Below are positions 35,484 through 45,897 of a stretch of 64,000 bases of DNA, piece by piece (position 1 is the stretch's first letter; each line of letters opens with the position of its first letter). Under the pieces are notes generated by a model. The model did no database searches, was not told where the DNA came from, and was given only the letters and a program-made list of their open reading frames with translations. The stretch comes from an uncultured Clostridia bacterium (lineage in GTDB: Bacteria; Bacillota; Clostridia; Oscillospirales; Acutalibacteraceae): the NCBI GenBank assembly GCA_944380875.1, contig CALWJA010000105.1, positions 1 to 64,000 on the forward strand, given 5' to 3'. Made by a program: the position numbers and the translations under genes.

Positions 35484-38102
35484 TTATGAATCACTAGTAT
35501 CTTTGATTTCCGCCTCATCCGCCTGACGCATATTCATTTCCAGCCATTGCTGATAGGTAATCAGAACCTGGCGGGACTTACTTCCTTCATGGGCACCTAC
35601 AATTCCCATCTGCTCCATTTCATCGATCAAGCGCCCTGCCCGTGCATAGCCCAACCGCAGCCGCCTCTGCAGCAGAGAAACGGACGCCTGTCCCGCTTCC
35701 ACCACACATTTTATGGCTTCCGAGATCATAGGATCTCCATTTTCTGTGCTGTCTTCTCCAGAAGATTTTTCTTTTTCTGCGACGGCGTTTTTTTCAATTT
35801 CCTCAATAATATTTTGATCGTACTCATTTTCTTCAGAGGATTTCAGATAATTGGCAATACTTTCAATTTCCCCGTCGCTGACGAAACATCCCTGCACCCG
35901 AATGGGTTTCTGGCAGCCCACCGGAGCAAACAGCATATCTCCTCTTCCCAGAAGCTTTTCTGCACCGCCCATATCCAGAATCGTTCTGGAATCTACTTGA
36001 GAAGAAACAGTAAGAGCAATACGGCTGGGAATGTTGGCCTTGATAAGGCCTGTAATAACGTCTACAGAAGGTCTCTGGGTAGCAATCACCAAATGCATTC
36101 CTGCCGCACGAGCCATCTGCGCCAACCGGCAAATGGAATCTTCTACTTCGTTGGGTGCAGCCATCATAAGATCAGACAGCTCATCTACAATAATGACAAT
36201 TTGAGGCAACTTTGGCATGGGCTGCCCCTGGGCATCCGTATAACCGTTGGAGGCTGCAAGCTGATTATATCCCTGCAGATCACGCACGTTGTTTTCCGCA
36301 AACATCTTATATCGATTCAGCATCTCCCTAACAGCCCAGCCCAAAGCACCAGCTGCTTTTCTGGGATCCGTTACCACTGGCACAAGCAGATGCGGGATTC
36401 CATTATAGATTCCCAGTTCTACAACTTTAGGGTCAATCATCAAAAAGCGGACATCTTCGGGGCTGCTTTTATACACAAGACTGATTATCATGGAGTTTAT
36501 ACATACCGATTTACCGGAACCCGTGGTGCCCGCGATGAGAAGGTGAGGCATTTTGGCAAGATCCGCTACCGTAACCTCACCTGCAATATCCCTGCCTAAA
36601 ACCACCGAAAGCTTACTCCTGGCCGTCAAAAAGCTGTTGCTCTCGATCAATTCCCGCATGCGTACCGTAGTGGTATGCTTGTTGGGCACCTCGATTCCCA
36701 CAGCCGCCTTTCCGGGAATAGGGGCTTCAATACGAACACCGGACGCAGCCAGATTCATAGCAATATCATCCGCCAAATTGGTAATACGACTGATTTTTAC
36801 CCCGGCCGCAGGCTGCAATTCATAACGGGTAACAGTAGGCCCCCGGGAAATATCCACGATTTTTGTCTGCACTCCAAAGCTTTTCAGAGTTTCCACCAGC
36901 ATGTGCCCATTGGTCTGCAGTTCTTCCTTTTGGGTGCTCTCGTCTAAAATCTTTGTTTCAGCCAGCATGGATACAGGCGGCGCATGATAAATAGTTTCTT
37001 CTCCGTTTCCTTCCACCACCGCCGGAAATTCTACCGGTGTTCCTACAGGAGCATCCGCCTTTTTTTCTTCTTTCCGGTTCTGCTTTTTCTGCTCATATGC
37101 GGCAACGGCATCAGCAGTTGAAGATTCCGTTCTATCTCTGACAGCATGCTGCTTTTGCGTTATATTTTCCGGCATCATAACCACAGGAGGCGTCTGAGCG
37201 GCAGCTACCGCCTCAACAGGATCCATCTTCCGGCTTTGTTTTGCAGGAGAAACATCGGAAGGGGGCTCCTTTATAGCTTGTACCTGTTTTCCTGGCTGAT
37301 CCGAAATGGAAAATACTTCTTCCAATTGCTTCAGCTTATCGCTGCGCCCCCGTTTGGAGGTGGTTTTCGATTCCCCTTCTAAAGAAATATCTATATTCAT
37401 TTCTCTTCTTAGCTCTCTATCCTGCACACGACGGTCGCGGGCATTTCCCACCGCTGTAGAAACCGCGGAAGCGGGTTTGGCAACTGCCCGAAAAAGCTGC
37501 GCCATACTTGTGCCGGTCAGAATCATTATCAAAATAAAAAGCAGAAGTATAATAACAATTTTGGAGCCGATCTGCCCGAATGCCGAAGCAAGGGGCAAAC
37601 CAATAAGCCCACCAAAGAAGCCGGCACCTTTCCGCACAATTCCATCGCTGTAAAGTTTTCCAAGGGCCTGCCAAAAATTCATACCGGTAACCGGTTCACT
37701 GAACAGATATACCGCTCCGCAGAAAAGCAGTATAATCCCAACCATAAGAGAGATTTTCCCTGTCATTCTGCTGCTGGTTCGTTCAAACGCCGTAATAACG
37801 GAAACATACAGAAGCAGAATTGGCCACATGATGGCACAGGTCCCAAACAGCCCCATAATCTGGCTATGCAGCCAATACCAAACATGCTCACCGGGAATTA
37901 AAACAAGACTGGCTGTTAATATACAAAGTACAAAAAGAAACATGGCCACCATCTGGTTCCGCTGCCGGATCCTAGCCATCTCTTTCAATTTCCGCTGTTC
38001 ACGTTCTTCTTTTGTCATTCTTCCGGATGTACTTGATCTGGTCCTTTTTGCGCCGGTGTTCGCCGGTTTTGAAGAAGTTTTTCTTTTTTGTGCCACATCC
38101 AT
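35484..38102 (-). CDS. ftsK: DNA translocase FtsK/SpoIIIE
   Basis: An 872-residue membrane-bound motor that pumps chromosomal DNA during division and sporulation. The basic N-terminus precedes four membrane segments (about 50-205), a variable linker with charged and Q/P/K-rich residues, and the motor domain with Walker A GTTGSGKS and Walker [12 protein letters not shown]. The C-terminal winged helix gamma domain ([24 protein letters not shown]) reads polarity sequences. SpoIIIE and FtsK cannot be told apart by sequence alone here. Confidence 0.95.
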   Translation of the reverse strand: MDVAQKRKTSSKPANTGAKRTRSSTSGRMTKEEREQRKLKEMARIRQRNQMVAMFLFVLCILTASLVLIPGEHVWYWLHSQIMGLFGTCAIMWPILLLYVSVITAFERTSSRMTGKISLMVGIILLFCGAVYLFSEPVTGMNFWQALGKLYSDGIVRKGAGFFGGLIGLPLASAFGQIGSKIVIILLLFILIMILTGTSMAQLFRAVAKPASAVSTAVGNARDRRVQDRELRREMNIDISLEGESKTTSKRGRSDKLKQLEEVFSISDQPGKQVQAIKEPPSDVSPAKQSRKMDPVEAVAAAQTPPVVMMPENITQKQHAVRDRTESSTADAVAAYEQKKQNRKEEKKADAPVGTPVEFPAVVEGNGEETIYHAPPVSMLAETKILDESTQKEELQTNGHMLVETLKSFGVQTKIVDISRGPTVTRYELQPAAGVKISRITNLADDIAMNLAASGVRIEAPIPGKAAVGIEVPNKHTTTVRMRELIESNSFLTARSKLSVVLGRDIAGEVTVADLAKMPHLLIAGTTGSGKSVCINSMIISLVYKSSPEDVRFLMIDPKVVELGIYNGIPHLLVPVVTDPRKAAGALGWAVREMLNRYKMFAENNVRDLQGYNQLAASNGYTDAQGQPMPKLPQIVIIVDELSDLMMAAPNEVEDSICRLAQMARAAGMHLVIATQRPSVDVITGLIKANIPSRIALTVSSQVDSRTILDMGGAEKLLGRGDMLFAPVGCQKPIRVQGCFVSDGEIESIANYLKSSEENEYDQNIIEEIEKNAVAEKEKSSGEDSTENGDPMISEAIKCVVEAGQASVSLLQRRLRLGYARAGRLIDEMEQMGIVGAHEGSKSRQVLITYQQWLEMNMRQADEAEIKDTSDS

Positions 38103-38124
38103 CCAACCCTTTTTATGTAATATG

Positions 38125-38148
38125 CCGCCCGGCTATAAAACCGGGCGG
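38125..38148 (-). terminator. GC-rich hairpin between uppP and ftsK
   Basis: Stem CCGCCCGG / CCGGGCGG with an 8-base loop in the 72-base gap between the genes. No T-run follows on the minus strand, so it may be an mRNA-processing or attenuation structure rather than a full terminator. Confidence 0.35.
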
Positions 38149-38174
38149 TACTTCACATGCTTTATTTAAACAAC

Positions 38175-39140
38175 TCAGGCAACCGTTGAAGCCGCCTGAA
38201 CGCCAATATACATACCTGTATTCTGTTCAATCAACGCGATTATCAGAACAATCACGCCCAGTACAGCCGTATAGATTACAAAAGGAAGAAGTTTATTGCT
38301 GGAAACCATCCACCTTAAAAGTTTGATTGCACAAAATCCAACAACTGCAGCCGTAATAACTCCTGCAGCTACAGCTACGGCATTTATTTCTTCTCCCGCC
38401 TCTATAGCGTCCTTTGCAGACACTAAGGCGGCAGCCAAAATAGCAGGAATTCCCAAAACAAAGGAGTAATCCAAAGCGGTCTGTCTGTTTATGTTTCGCA
38501 TCAGGCCAACAGAAAGTGTGGAGCCCGAACGGGAAAGCCCCGGAAAAACAGCCGCAACACACTGAGCAAAGCCCACACAAAGTGCATCAATGGGATTGAA
38601 GCGCTTCCTGCCCGCAGGCCGGACAGCATGGGGCTCCCCACTGCTTTTGGCACGCAATTCGGCTCTCTCCAGCATTTTTTTACTTTTACGCATCGCCGCA
38701 AACAGCAAAAGACTGGTTCCGATTAAAGCAAAACCTTCAATCATAATGGAAGAATCTGTTGCCCAAAGATCTGCAAAATCTTTCACTTTCATGCCGGTTC
38801 CCGGGACAGGGAAAAACATGAGGAACAGAGGGATCAGTCCTATAATCAGCATCATCACAAGATTTTCATCCGCATCCATCTGGCTCCAATGGAATTTCCC
38901 GGTAAATATCTTTTTTACCATTCCAAAGAAAGACTTTATCAGCCGGAATAAAAGCTTGTAATAGACAAAACAAACAGCCACAAGAGTACCCATATGCAGA
39001 AGCACATCAAAAAGCATTCCCGGTTCTTCAATTCCCAGAAAATGCTGGGTTAAAGATAAGTGTCCGCTGCTGGATACCGGGAGGAACTCCGTGGCGCCCT
39101 GTATAATTCCCTGAATAATCGCATCAAAAATTTCCTTCAT
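38175..39140 (-). CDS. uppP: Undecaprenyl-diphosphatase UppP (BacA)
   Basis: Polytopic membrane phosphatase recycling undecaprenyl pyrophosphate for wall synthesis. The motifs are GATEFLPVSSSGHL near the N-terminus and PGLSRSGST near the middle. At about 321 residues it is longer than the usual ~270, mainly through a basic loop (AAMRKSKKMLERAELRAK ...) in the middle, which occurs in clostridial members. The ATG at 39140 has GGAGGT ten to eleven bases upstream. Confidence 0.94.
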   Translation of the reverse strand: MKEIFDAIIQGIIQGATEFLPVSSSGHLSLTQHFLGIEEPGMLFDVLLHMGTLVAVCFVYYKLLFRLIKSFFGMVKKIFTGKFHWSQMDADENLVMMLIIGLIPLFLMFFPVPGTGMKVKDFADLWATDSSIMIEGFALIGTSLLLFAAMRKSKKMLERAELRAKSSGEPHAVRPAGRKRFNPIDALCVGFAQCVAAVFPGLSRSGSTLSVGLMRNINRQTALDYSFVLGIPAILAAALVSAKDAIEAGEEINAVAVAAGVITAAVVGFCAIKLLRWMVSSNKLLPFVIYTAVLGVIVLIIALIEQNTGMYIGVQAASTVA

Positions 39141-39167
39141 TGCGGTATGTACCTCCATAATTCAATT

Positions 39168-39189
39168 CGCGCAGAGAAATCTCTGCGCG
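39168..39189 (-). other. Perfect hairpin between tepA and uppP
   Basis: CGCGCAGAGA, two A's, TCTCTGCGCG: a perfect 10-bp inverted repeat in the 68-base gap. The very short loop and lack of T-run argue against a plain terminator. It may be an mRNA stability or protein-binding site. Confidence 0.4.
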
Positions 39190-39208
39190 GCCGGGAAACC
39201 TCAAATAC

Positions 39209-40009
39209 TTACTTTTCGTCTTCCGGCTGTTTTTTCTGTTTTGCTGATTTTACAGCTTTAACGGATTTCTTTTTTTCCGCTGTTCCGGCAGTCTTCTTTT
39301 TACTTCTGTCAATCATTTCGTAAAGACAGGAAATCGCATCAGAAAGGGAACCCAGAGAATCGATCAGCCCCTCTTCCACTGCATCTGCTCCATCCAGAAC
39401 AGTTCCCACATCCATAACCAATTCTTTTGTATTCATTGCCAATTCATAAAAACGATTGGACGAAATAGAAGAATTGGCCGTTACGAAACGGGTGATCCGC
39501 TCCTGCATCCGCTCAAAATAATCCATTGTTTGAGGCACGCCGATTAAAAGGCCGTTCATACGGACAGGATGGATCGTCATTGTTGCGGTAGAAGCAATAA
39601 AACTGTGTTTCGCCGCAACAGCCAAAGGAACACCTATGGAATGCCCGCCCCCTAAAACAAGGCTGACAGTGGGTTTTTTCATTCCTGCCATCAATTCCGC
39701 CAGAGCGAGGCCAGCCTCCACGTCTCCTCCAACTGTATTCAAAATAATAAGGAGACCGTCAATTCGGGGATCCTCTTCTATGGCTACGAGCTGAGGAATA
39801 ACATGCTCATATTTTGTAGTTTTGTTTTGGGAAGGAAGCACATTATGACCCTCAATTTGCCCAATAATGGTCAGGCAGTGTATCACATGGCTGCCGTCGC
39901 CTGTAATAACAGAACCTGTATCGGTAATCTGACGCAGGCGGCCGTCTTCAGTTTCTTCTTTTGTCAATTCCTCCGCTTCGTCAGCAGTATCATTTTTATA
40001 TCTGCTCAT
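39209..40009 (-). CDS. tepA: ClpP-fold translocation-enhancing peptidase TepA
   Basis: A ~266-residue ClpP/crotonase-fold protein related to Bacillus TepA. It has the serine-containing [15 protein letters not shown] and the histidine in [10 protein letters not shown], a less canonical triad than ClpP. The K/A-rich C-terminal tail is low-complexity. The ATG at 40009 has GGAGGTG, a strong site; the open frame extends 37 codons more. It is encoded before uppP and ftsK. Its substrate is unknown; Bacillus work links TepA to secretion. Confidence 0.88.
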   Translation of the reverse strand: MSRYKNDTADEAEELTKEETEDGRLRQITDTGSVITGDGSHVIHCLTIIGQIEGHNVLPSQNKTTKYEHVIPQLVAIEEDPRIDGLLIILNTVGGDVEAGLALAELMAGMKKPTVSLVLGGGHSIGVPLAVAAKHSFIASTATMTIHPVRMNGLLIGVPQTMDYFERMQERITRFVTANSSISSNRFYELAMNTKELVMDVGTVLDGADAVEEGLIDSLGSLSDAISCLYEMIDRSKKKTAGTAEKKKSVKAVKSAKQKKQPEDEK

Positions 40010-40102
40010 GAAATCACCTCCGCAACTATTCTGTGCAGATGAGGCAACTTCATACCCGGCATATTCCAAGTGAAAATTGGAAAAACACTCCTGAACAAAT
40101 GT

Positions 40103-40131
40103 ATTATACCATTCTTCCATCTATTCATCAA
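40103..40131 (-). promoter_or_regulatory. Promoter of tepA
   Basis: Minus-strand TTGATG (40126-40131) and TATAAT (40103-40108), spaced by 17 bases. It faces away from the acn promoter 85 bases to the right. Confidence 0.65.
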
Positions 40132-40215
40132 GAATATATGAATTCTCTTCCTCAAAAAAACTATTTACCAATATGAAAAACTGCTTTTTTTATCCGCAAG
40201 CCTCTCGTGAAAAGA

Positions 40216-40244
40216 TTGACAAACCAACGATTTTGGACGATAAT
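40216..40244 (+). promoter_or_regulatory. Promoter of acn-icd
   Basis: TTGACA (40216-40221) and GATAAT (40239-40244) with a 17-base spacer, about 38 bases upstream of acn. No Rex-type palindrome was seen here. Confidence 0.65.
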
Positions 40245-40281
40245 ATAAGAAAGTTATTATCTGTTTTGGGAGGTATGATTC

Positions 40282-42216
40282 GTGGGTCTTACGATTGCGC
40301 AGAAAATTATAAAAGCCCATATGGTTAGCGGTGAAATGACAGTCGGTTCCGATATCGGGCTAAAAATCGATCAGACGCTGACGCAGGATGCTACCGGTAC
40401 AATGGCATATCTGGAATTTGAGGCTATGGGAGTTCCCAGAGTAAAAACGGAAAAAAGTGTGGCATATATCGATCACAATACCCTGCAGACAGGTTTTGAA
40501 AATGCGGACGACCATCGTTTCATTCAAAGCGTTGCTAAAAAACATGGTATATGGTATTCTCGGCCCGGCAACGGCATCTGCCATCAGGTGCATTTGGAGC
40601 GGTTTGGTATTCCCGGCAAGACCCTTATCGGTTCCGACAGCCATACGCCAACCGGCGGCGGTATCGGGATGCTGGCTATGGGCGCCGGCGGCTTGGATGT
40701 AGCAGTCGCAATGGGCGGCGGCCCCTATTATATCTCCATGCCTAAAATGCTGCGCGTCAACCTTACGGGAAAACTCCGCCCTTGGGTTTCGGCTAAGGAT
40801 ATTATCCTAAAAGTTTTGCAGATGCTCTCTGTTAAAGGCGGCGTAGGAAAAATTGTGGAATATGCAGGTGAAGGCGTAAAAACACTCACGGTTCCCGAGC
40901 GTGCAACCATCACCAACATGGGCGCTGAGCTTGGCGCTACTACTTCCATCTTCCCTTCCGATGAAATTACCAAAGCATTTTTGAAAGCGCAAGGCCGTGA
41001 AAAAGATTGGATAGAACTGTCTTCTGACCCTGATGCTGTTTACGATGAAGAAATAACCGTAAACCTCAGCGAATTGGAGCCTCTCGCTGCCTGCCCTCAC
41101 AGCCCGGATAATGTAAAATCTCTCTCCGATGTAGGACCTATCAAAGTAGACCAGGTATGCATCGGTTCCTGCACCAATTCTTCTTATCTGGATCTGATGC
41201 GGGTAGCCGCCATCCTGAAAGGAAAAACCGTCCATCCGGACGTAAGCCTTTCCATTGCTCCCGGCAGCAAGCAGGTTTATAATATGCTGGCTAAAAATGG
41301 GGCTTTGGCCGATATTATCGCGGCCGGCGCCAGAATTTTGGAATGTGCATGCGGCCCCTGTATCGGAATGGGCCAATCCCCCAATTCCGCAGGCGTTTCT
41401 CTGCGTACCTTCAATAGAAACTTTGAGGGCCGTTCCGGTACGGCAGACGGCCAGATTTACCTTGTCAGCCCTGAAACGGCTGCTGTTTCTGCTATTACCG
41501 GCGTACTGACAGATCCCCGTACATTGGGCGAACCTGTTTCCATTCCAATGCCAGAGAGTTTTCTTATCAACGACAATATGGTTTCTGCACCGGAAACTGC
41601 AGAGAAGATGGATACCGTAGAAATTCTGCGGGGACCAAACATCAAAGAATTCCCCTCTTCTTCTCCTCTGCAGGAAACCATAACCGCAAAAGCTCTTCTC
41701 AAAGTCGGCGATAATATTACCACCGACCATATCATGCCCGCAGGCGCTAAGATTCTTCCTTTCCGCTCCAATATTCCCTATCTTTCCAATTTCTGCTTCA
41801 GCGTATGCGATACGGAATTCCCTGCCCGCTGCAAAGAATATGGTCCAAGCATAATCGTAGGCGGCCAGAACTATGGCCAGGGCTCTTCTCGTGAACACGC
41901 TGCTCTTGTTCCCCTGTATCTGGGAGTTAAGGCTGTGCTGGTTAAGAGCTTTGCCCGTATTCACTGCGCAAACCTGGCAAACGCAGGCATCCTTCCTCTG
42001 GTATTTAAAAACGAAGAGGATTACAGCAAAATTGATCAAATGGATGATCTGGAGCTGCCCGGTATCCGTAAGGCTATAGAAGAAGGCGGAGATGTGATTG
42101 TCCGCGATGTAACAAAGGGCATTGATATTCCTGCTGAGGCTATTCTCTCCAAACGGCAGAGAGAAATGGTGCTGGCAGGAGGTCTTCTCAATTACACCCG
42201 GGAACAGAACGGCTAA
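40282..42216 (+). CDS. acn: Aconitate hydratase
   Basis: Interconverts citrate and isocitrate. The 644-residue protein has the [4Fe-4S] ligands in CIGSCTNSSYLD and CACGPCIGMGQ, and a C-terminal swivel domain with GQNYGQGSSREHAAL. The compact size matches the mitochondrial/anaerobe-type enzymes rather than the ~890-residue AcnA. The start codon is GTG with GGGAGG eight bases upstream. It is followed by icd, so the pair makes the 2-oxoglutarate branch for glutamate synthesis. A 707-codon frame on the other strand is a shadow. Confidence 0.95.
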   Translation: MGLTIAQKIIKAHMVSGEMTVGSDIGLKIDQTLTQDATGTMAYLEFEAMGVPRVKTEKSVAYIDHNTLQTGFENADDHRFIQSVAKKHGIWYSRPGNGICHQVHLERFGIPGKTLIGSDSHTPTGGGIGMLAMGAGGLDVAVAMGGGPYYISMPKMLRVNLTGKLRPWVSAKDIILKVLQMLSVKGGVGKIVEYAGEGVKTLTVPERATITNMGAELGATTSIFPSDEITKAFLKAQGREKDWIELSSDPDAVYDEEITVNLSELEPLAACPHSPDNVKSLSDVGPIKVDQVCIGSCTNSSYLDLMRVAAILKGKTVHPDVSLSIAPGSKQVYNMLAKNGALADIIAAGARILECACGPCIGMGQSPNSAGVSLRTFNRNFEGRSGTADGQIYLVSPETAAVSAITGVLTDPRTLGEPVSIPMPESFLINDNMVSAPETAEKMDTVEILRGPNIKEFPSSSPLQETITAKALLKVGDNITTDHIMPAGAKILPFRSNIPYLSNFCFSVCDTEFPARCKEYGPSIIVGGQNYGQGSSREHAALVPLYLGVKAVLVKSFARIHCANLANAGILPLVFKNEEDYSKIDQMDDLELPGIRKAIEEGGDVIVRDVTKGIDIPAEAILSKRQREMVLAGGLLNYTREQNG

Positions 42217-42267
42217 ACGCAGGACACTCTTTTCATGATAGAGTGACAGAACGGAGGCAAACATAGT

Positions 42268-43482
42268 ATGGCAGATAAAATTAAAATGATTACTCCTCTT
42301 GTAGAAATGGACGGAGACGAGATGACCCGGGTCATTTGGCAGATGATCAAAGACATACTTCTCACTCCTTACATTGATTTGAAAACGGAATATTATGACC
42401 TCGGCTTGAAAAATCGAGATCTCACCGGGGATCAGGTTACCTATGACAGCGCTATTGCTACAAAAAAATACGGGGTGGCGGTAAAATGCGCTACTATTAC
42501 CCCTAATGCTGCCCGCGTGGAAGAATATAATTTGCACGAAATGTGGAAATCCCCCAACGGCACTATTCGTGCCGTTCTGGATGGAACCGTGTTCCGTTCC
42601 CCCATCCTGGTAAAAGGAATCGTCCCCTTTATCCCCAACTGGAAAAAGCCTATCGCCATTGCCCGTCATGCTTATGGGGATGTTTATAAGAATGTAGAAA
42701 TGCAGGTTCCTCAAGGTGCAAAAGCGGAATTGGTTGTTACCGATAAAGACGGAAATGTAACCCGGGAACTGATTCATGATTTCAAGGATTCCGCAGGGGT
42801 TATTCAAGGCCAGCACAATCTGGATAAAAGTATTGAGAGTTTTGCCCGGTCCTGCTTTAACTTTGCTCTCGATACAAAACAGGATCTGTGGTTTGCTACA
42901 AAAGATACCATCTCCAAAAAATACGACCACCGTTTCAAAGATATTTTCCAGGAACTGTATGATACAGAATATAAAGAAAAGTTCGAAGCGGCCGGAATTG
43001 AATATTTCTATACTCTGATCGATGATGCTGTAGCAAGAGTTGTTCGCTCAGAAGGCGGATATATTTGGGCCTGCAAAAACTATGACGGAGACGTAATGAG
43101 CGATATGGTGGCAAACGCTTTTGGCAGTTTGGGCCTGATGACCAGTGTCCTCGTTTCCCCCGACGGAAAATATGAATATGAAGCGGCGCATGGAACGGTA
43201 CAGCGCCATTATTACAAGTATCTCAAAGGAGAAAGTACTTCGACCAATTCGATTGCCACAATTTTCGCCTGGACAGGTGCATTGCGCAAACGCGGAGAAC
43301 TGGATGGGCTACCTGCATTATCCTCTTTTGCAGACAAGCTGGAGAAAGCATCCATTCAGACCATTGAAGAAGGAATTATGACGGGAGATTTGGAACGTCT
43401 CTCTACCCTCCCCCAGAAAAAAGCTGTGGATACAGAAACTTTCCTGCATGAGATCGATAAACGACTGAAAGCTCTTTTGTAA
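42268..43482 (+). CDS. icd: NADP-dependent isocitrate dehydrogenase
   Basis: Oxidises isocitrate to 2-oxoglutarate. The 404-residue protein is the eukaryote-like dimeric NADP type: [26 protein letters not shown] and [18 protein letters not shown] are its signatures. It follows acn by about 50 bases with an AGGAGG-like site. Together with acn it supplies 2-oxoglutarate. Confidence 0.96.
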   Translation: MADKIKMITPLVEMDGDEMTRVIWQMIKDILLTPYIDLKTEYYDLGLKNRDLTGDQVTYDSAIATKKYGVAVKCATITPNAARVEEYNLHEMWKSPNGTIRAVLDGTVFRSPILVKGIVPFIPNWKKPIAIARHAYGDVYKNVEMQVPQGAKAELVVTDKDGNVTRELIHDFKDSAGVIQGQHNLDKSIESFARSCFNFALDTKQDLWFATKDTISKKYDHRFKDIFQELYDTEYKEKFEAAGIEYFYTLIDDAVARVVRSEGGYIWACKNYDGDVMSDMVANAFGSLGLMTSVLVSPDGKYEYEAAHGTVQRHYYKYLKGESTSTNSIATIFAWTGALRKRGELDGLPALSSFADKLEKASIQTIEEGIMTGDLERLSTLPQKKAVDTETFLHEIDKRLKALL

Positions 43483-43520
43483 GCGCAGGTAACACACTGT
43501 CAATTGGAGGCCAAATTTTC

Positions 43521-44183
43521 ATGCCTAAACGCGATAATATTTCCATGTCTGTTATACGCCGTCTTCCACGGTATTACCGGTTCCTGATCCAACTGCAGGA
43601 AAAAGGCGTTACTAGAATCTCTTCAACAGAACTTTCTGCAAAGTTGGGGCTGACAGCCTCACAGATTCGCCAAGATCTCAACTGCTTTGGTGGATTTGGG
43701 CAACAGGGTTACGGATACATGGTAGACCAGCTTTGCGATGAAATCGGCACAATTTTAGGTCTGCAAAATGGATATAAAGCCATTTTGGTAGGGGCAGGAA
43801 ATCTTGGGCAAGCTATTGCCTCCCATATGGATTTTGCCCGGGATGGATTTCGGCTTATTGGGATTTTTGATAATTCTTCTTTTAAAATAGGAAGTTCCCT
43901 GAACGGAGTGGAAATTCTTGATGTTGCAAAATTGGAAGATTTCTGCCAAAAGAATGATCCGCAGATGGCAGTCCTCTGCATTCCAAGGGAAGCTGCTTCC
44001 GAAATTATTGAGCGGTTATATGCTTTAGGAATCCGTAATTTCTGGAATTTCAGCCATGCAGACATTTCCGTTAAATATCCGGATACCATTGTGGAAAATG
44101 TCCATTTGAATGACAGTCTCATGACCCTTTGTTACCGTGTACATGACAAATTGCAGCCTGCCGAATCCCTGGAAGAAAAATAA
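43521..44183 (+). CDS. rex: Redox-sensing repressor Rex
   Basis: Dimeric repressor that senses the NADH/NAD ratio and controls fermentation and hydrogenase genes. The 220-residue protein has an N-terminal winged helix (ISSTELSAKLGLTASQIRQDL) and a Rossmann domain with GAGNLGQAIASH. It is 38 bases after icd. A matching palindrome is found at the hydrogenase operon (59118-59133). Confidence 0.96.
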   Translation: MPKRDNISMSVIRRLPRYYRFLIQLQEKGVTRISSTELSAKLGLTASQIRQDLNCFGGFGQQGYGYMVDQLCDEIGTILGLQNGYKAILVGAGNLGQAIASHMDFARDGFRLIGIFDNSSFKIGSSLNGVEILDVAKLEDFCQKNDPQMAVLCIPREAASEIIERLYALGIRNFWNFSHADISVKYPDTIVENVHLNDSLMTLCYRVHDKLQPAESLEEK

Positions 44184-44195
44184 TAAATATGAATA

Positions 44196-44236
44196 GAGAA
44201 AAGAGCTCCGTCAGTAAAAGACGGAGCTCTTTTCTC
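44196..44236 (+). terminator. Terminator after rex
   Basis: Perfect 16-bp stem GAGAAAAGAGCTCCGT / ACGGAGCTCTTTTCTC with a 9-base loop, 12 bases after rex. The -35 of padR starts inside its end. Confidence 0.85.
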
Positions 44237-44297
44237 TTGACAGAAATCTTATATTTGCTATTATTATGTTATACGATATATCGAGCAACATAATAAT
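44237..44297 (+). promoter_or_regulatory. padR promoter with an 11-bp inverted repeat operator
   Basis: TTGACA (44237-44242) and an AT-rich -10 (ATTATT at 44260 or TATTAT at 44262). The inverted repeat ATTATTATGTT (44260-44270) and AACATAATAAT (44287-44297) surrounds a 16-base centre that contains CGATATATCG. ATGT/ACAT half-sites are typical for PadR proteins, so self-repression is likely. Confidence 0.65.
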
Positions 44298-44324
44298 ATA
44301 TACGAAAGAGGGTGCAAAAGCGGC

Positions 44325-44636
44325 ATGTCGGGAAGCCAGCCTATGACAGAAGCCATGTTTTATATTCTTCTGGCCCTTTTAAAACCGGGGCATGGATATG
44401 GCATGATGCAGCGCATACTGGAACTTTCGGGAGGACGGATTCATATGGGGCCGGGCACCCTTTATGGAGTATTGACAAGGATGCGAAAAGAGGGTTTGAT
44501 CCTGTTAGATTCTGAAGAAAATCGGAGAAAGAACTACTCCATAACAGAAGAAGGGAAAAAAGCGTTACATGCAGAATATCAGCGCCTTCAGAAAATGGTA
44601 GCTGACGGCCGTATATTGGAGGAGGAGAATACATGA
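44325..44636 (+). CDS. PadR-family transcriptional regulator
   Basis: A 103-residue winged-helix repressor. The N-terminal HTH reads AMFYILLALLKPGHGYGMM, and the wing GPGTLYGVLTRMRKEGLI is the PadR signature. The C-terminal helix for dimerisation is short. Its stop overlaps the start of the DUF2812 gene (ATGA). The inverted repeat in its promoter is the likely operator. Confidence 0.9.
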   Translation: MSGSQPMTEAMFYILLALLKPGHGYGMMQRILELSGGRIHMGPGTLYGVLTRMRKEGLILLDSEENRRKNYSITEEGKKALHAEYQRLQKMVADGRILEEENT

Positions 44637-45787
44637 ATCGACTATATCGGTTCCATCCGGCGGACTATGCCGTTGGGCAAACAGAAGCCTTTTATGGAAA
44701 AATGGCTCGGAAAGGCTTGCTTTTGGAAAAACGGGGCGCTTATCTAAGCCGCTTCCGGAAAGGAAAACCCGAAAACAAAGTGTATCGCGTTGAACTTGCG
44801 TCCCCTTCCCTGTTGGATGACGATTCCAGATTACCGGAAGAACAAATTCAACTTTACGAGGAATGCGGTTGGAAATACACTACATCTCATGGGCTTATCC
44901 ACGTGTTTACCACAGAAGAAAACAGCGGCGCGCCGGAGATTTATTCCGATCCCAGGCAGCAAGCTTCCACTGTAAAAGCCCTCAGGCGAAATTATCTTCT
45001 TTCCTGGCTCCCTCCTCTTTTTCTGCTATTCCTCAATGTTCTCTTATATGCATCTCTTACCGGGAGTCAAAATTTTCTGATCCGGTTAAGGTATTTTTTC
45101 CAAAGAGCGTGGGTGGAAGAAACCGCTGGATTATTAGCTTACATATTCGGAATGGCGTTCCTTTTTTTCGGAATGATTTACGCTGCATACCGCAGCGGTA
45201 TGCTCTACCGTCGTCTCCGCAAAGGAATCCCCATAGACCATACGGGTCGGGAACGGCATATTTTGCATCGGATTCCCCAAGGAGGATTTCTTCTTCTCTT
45301 TTTGATTTTTCTGGCAGGCTCTGTCTTTCAAAGGGTCCAAACCGCTTCCTACCCTATGCCCTTCGAGTCGGATGGCCCTTATCTTACTTTGAACATGTTG
45401 GGAATTAAAGGGGAACGCGGGAAATCTTTGCAGGGAAATCCCAGCTCTGTGGAAAAAGAGCAGTCTCTGGTCGCTAAACAATGGCACACCTTCGAATGCA
45501 TCTCGGAGAGCAATACCGAATATTGGATGTATCAGGATATCTATTCCTTTAAAACCCAACAGCAAGCGGCAGATTTCCTTACTGCCCTGATGTATACTGC
45601 TACTTTTGCAGATTCCCCATCGGATTTTACGAAAACAGAAGCGGAAAATTTGGATGAAGCCTATGCATCCGATTTGGAACTTCTATGCAGGAAAGGAAAT
45701 ACCGTTTATAGTATCACCTACGCCGACATTTCTCCCGATAACAGGTATGTCTCTTTAATTTGGAAAGCGATAGCTGAAAAATACTAG
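44633..45787 (+). CDS. DUF2812 membrane protein
   Basis: A 384-residue protein with an N-terminal DUF2812 domain (about 10-110, starting YRFHPADYAVGQTEAFYGKMARKGLLL). Three membrane segments follow (about 120-140, 165-190, 218-236), then an extracytoplasmic C-terminal part. DUF2812 genes are nearly always next to padR and likely form a regulated envelope or stress-related unit; the function is unknown. Confidence 0.85.
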   Translation: MNRLYRFHPADYAVGQTEAFYGKMARKGLLLEKRGAYLSRFRKGKPENKVYRVELASPSLLDDDSRLPEEQIQLYEECGWKYTTSHGLIHVFTTEENSGAPEIYSDPRQQASTVKALRRNYLLSWLPPLFLLFLNVLLYASLTGSQNFLIRLRYFFQRAWVEETAGLLAYIFGMAFLFFGMIYAAYRSGMLYRRLRKGIPIDHTGRERHILHRIPQGGFLLLFLIFLAGSVFQRVQTASYPMPFESDGPYLTLNMLGIKGERGKSLQGNPSSVEKEQSLVAKQWHTFECISESNTEYWMYQDIYSFKTQQQAADFLTALMYTATFADSPSDFTKTEAENLDEAYASDLELLCRKGNTVYSITYADISPDNRYVSLIWKAIAEKY

Positions 45788-45807
45788 TTTCCCAATTGCA
45801 GATACGG

Positions 45808-45836
45808 TTGATTTGAAAGAAAGCCTGTGGTATGCT
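45808..45836 (+). promoter_or_regulatory. Promoter of lemA-DUF2207
   Basis: TTGATT (45808-45813) and TATGCT (45831-45836) with 17-base spacing, about 55 bases upstream of lemA. Confidence 0.55.
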
Positions 45837-45897
45837 CAAAATAGAATGTCTTTCCCCTTGATACGCAGTGGAAGGACAAGAACAGGAGGTATATAGC

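Noticed and set aside
40807-42930. A 707-codon frame on the minus strand opposite acn and icd
   Set aside because: It spans two strongly supported genes in the opposite direction and crosses their gap; a by-product of codon bias.
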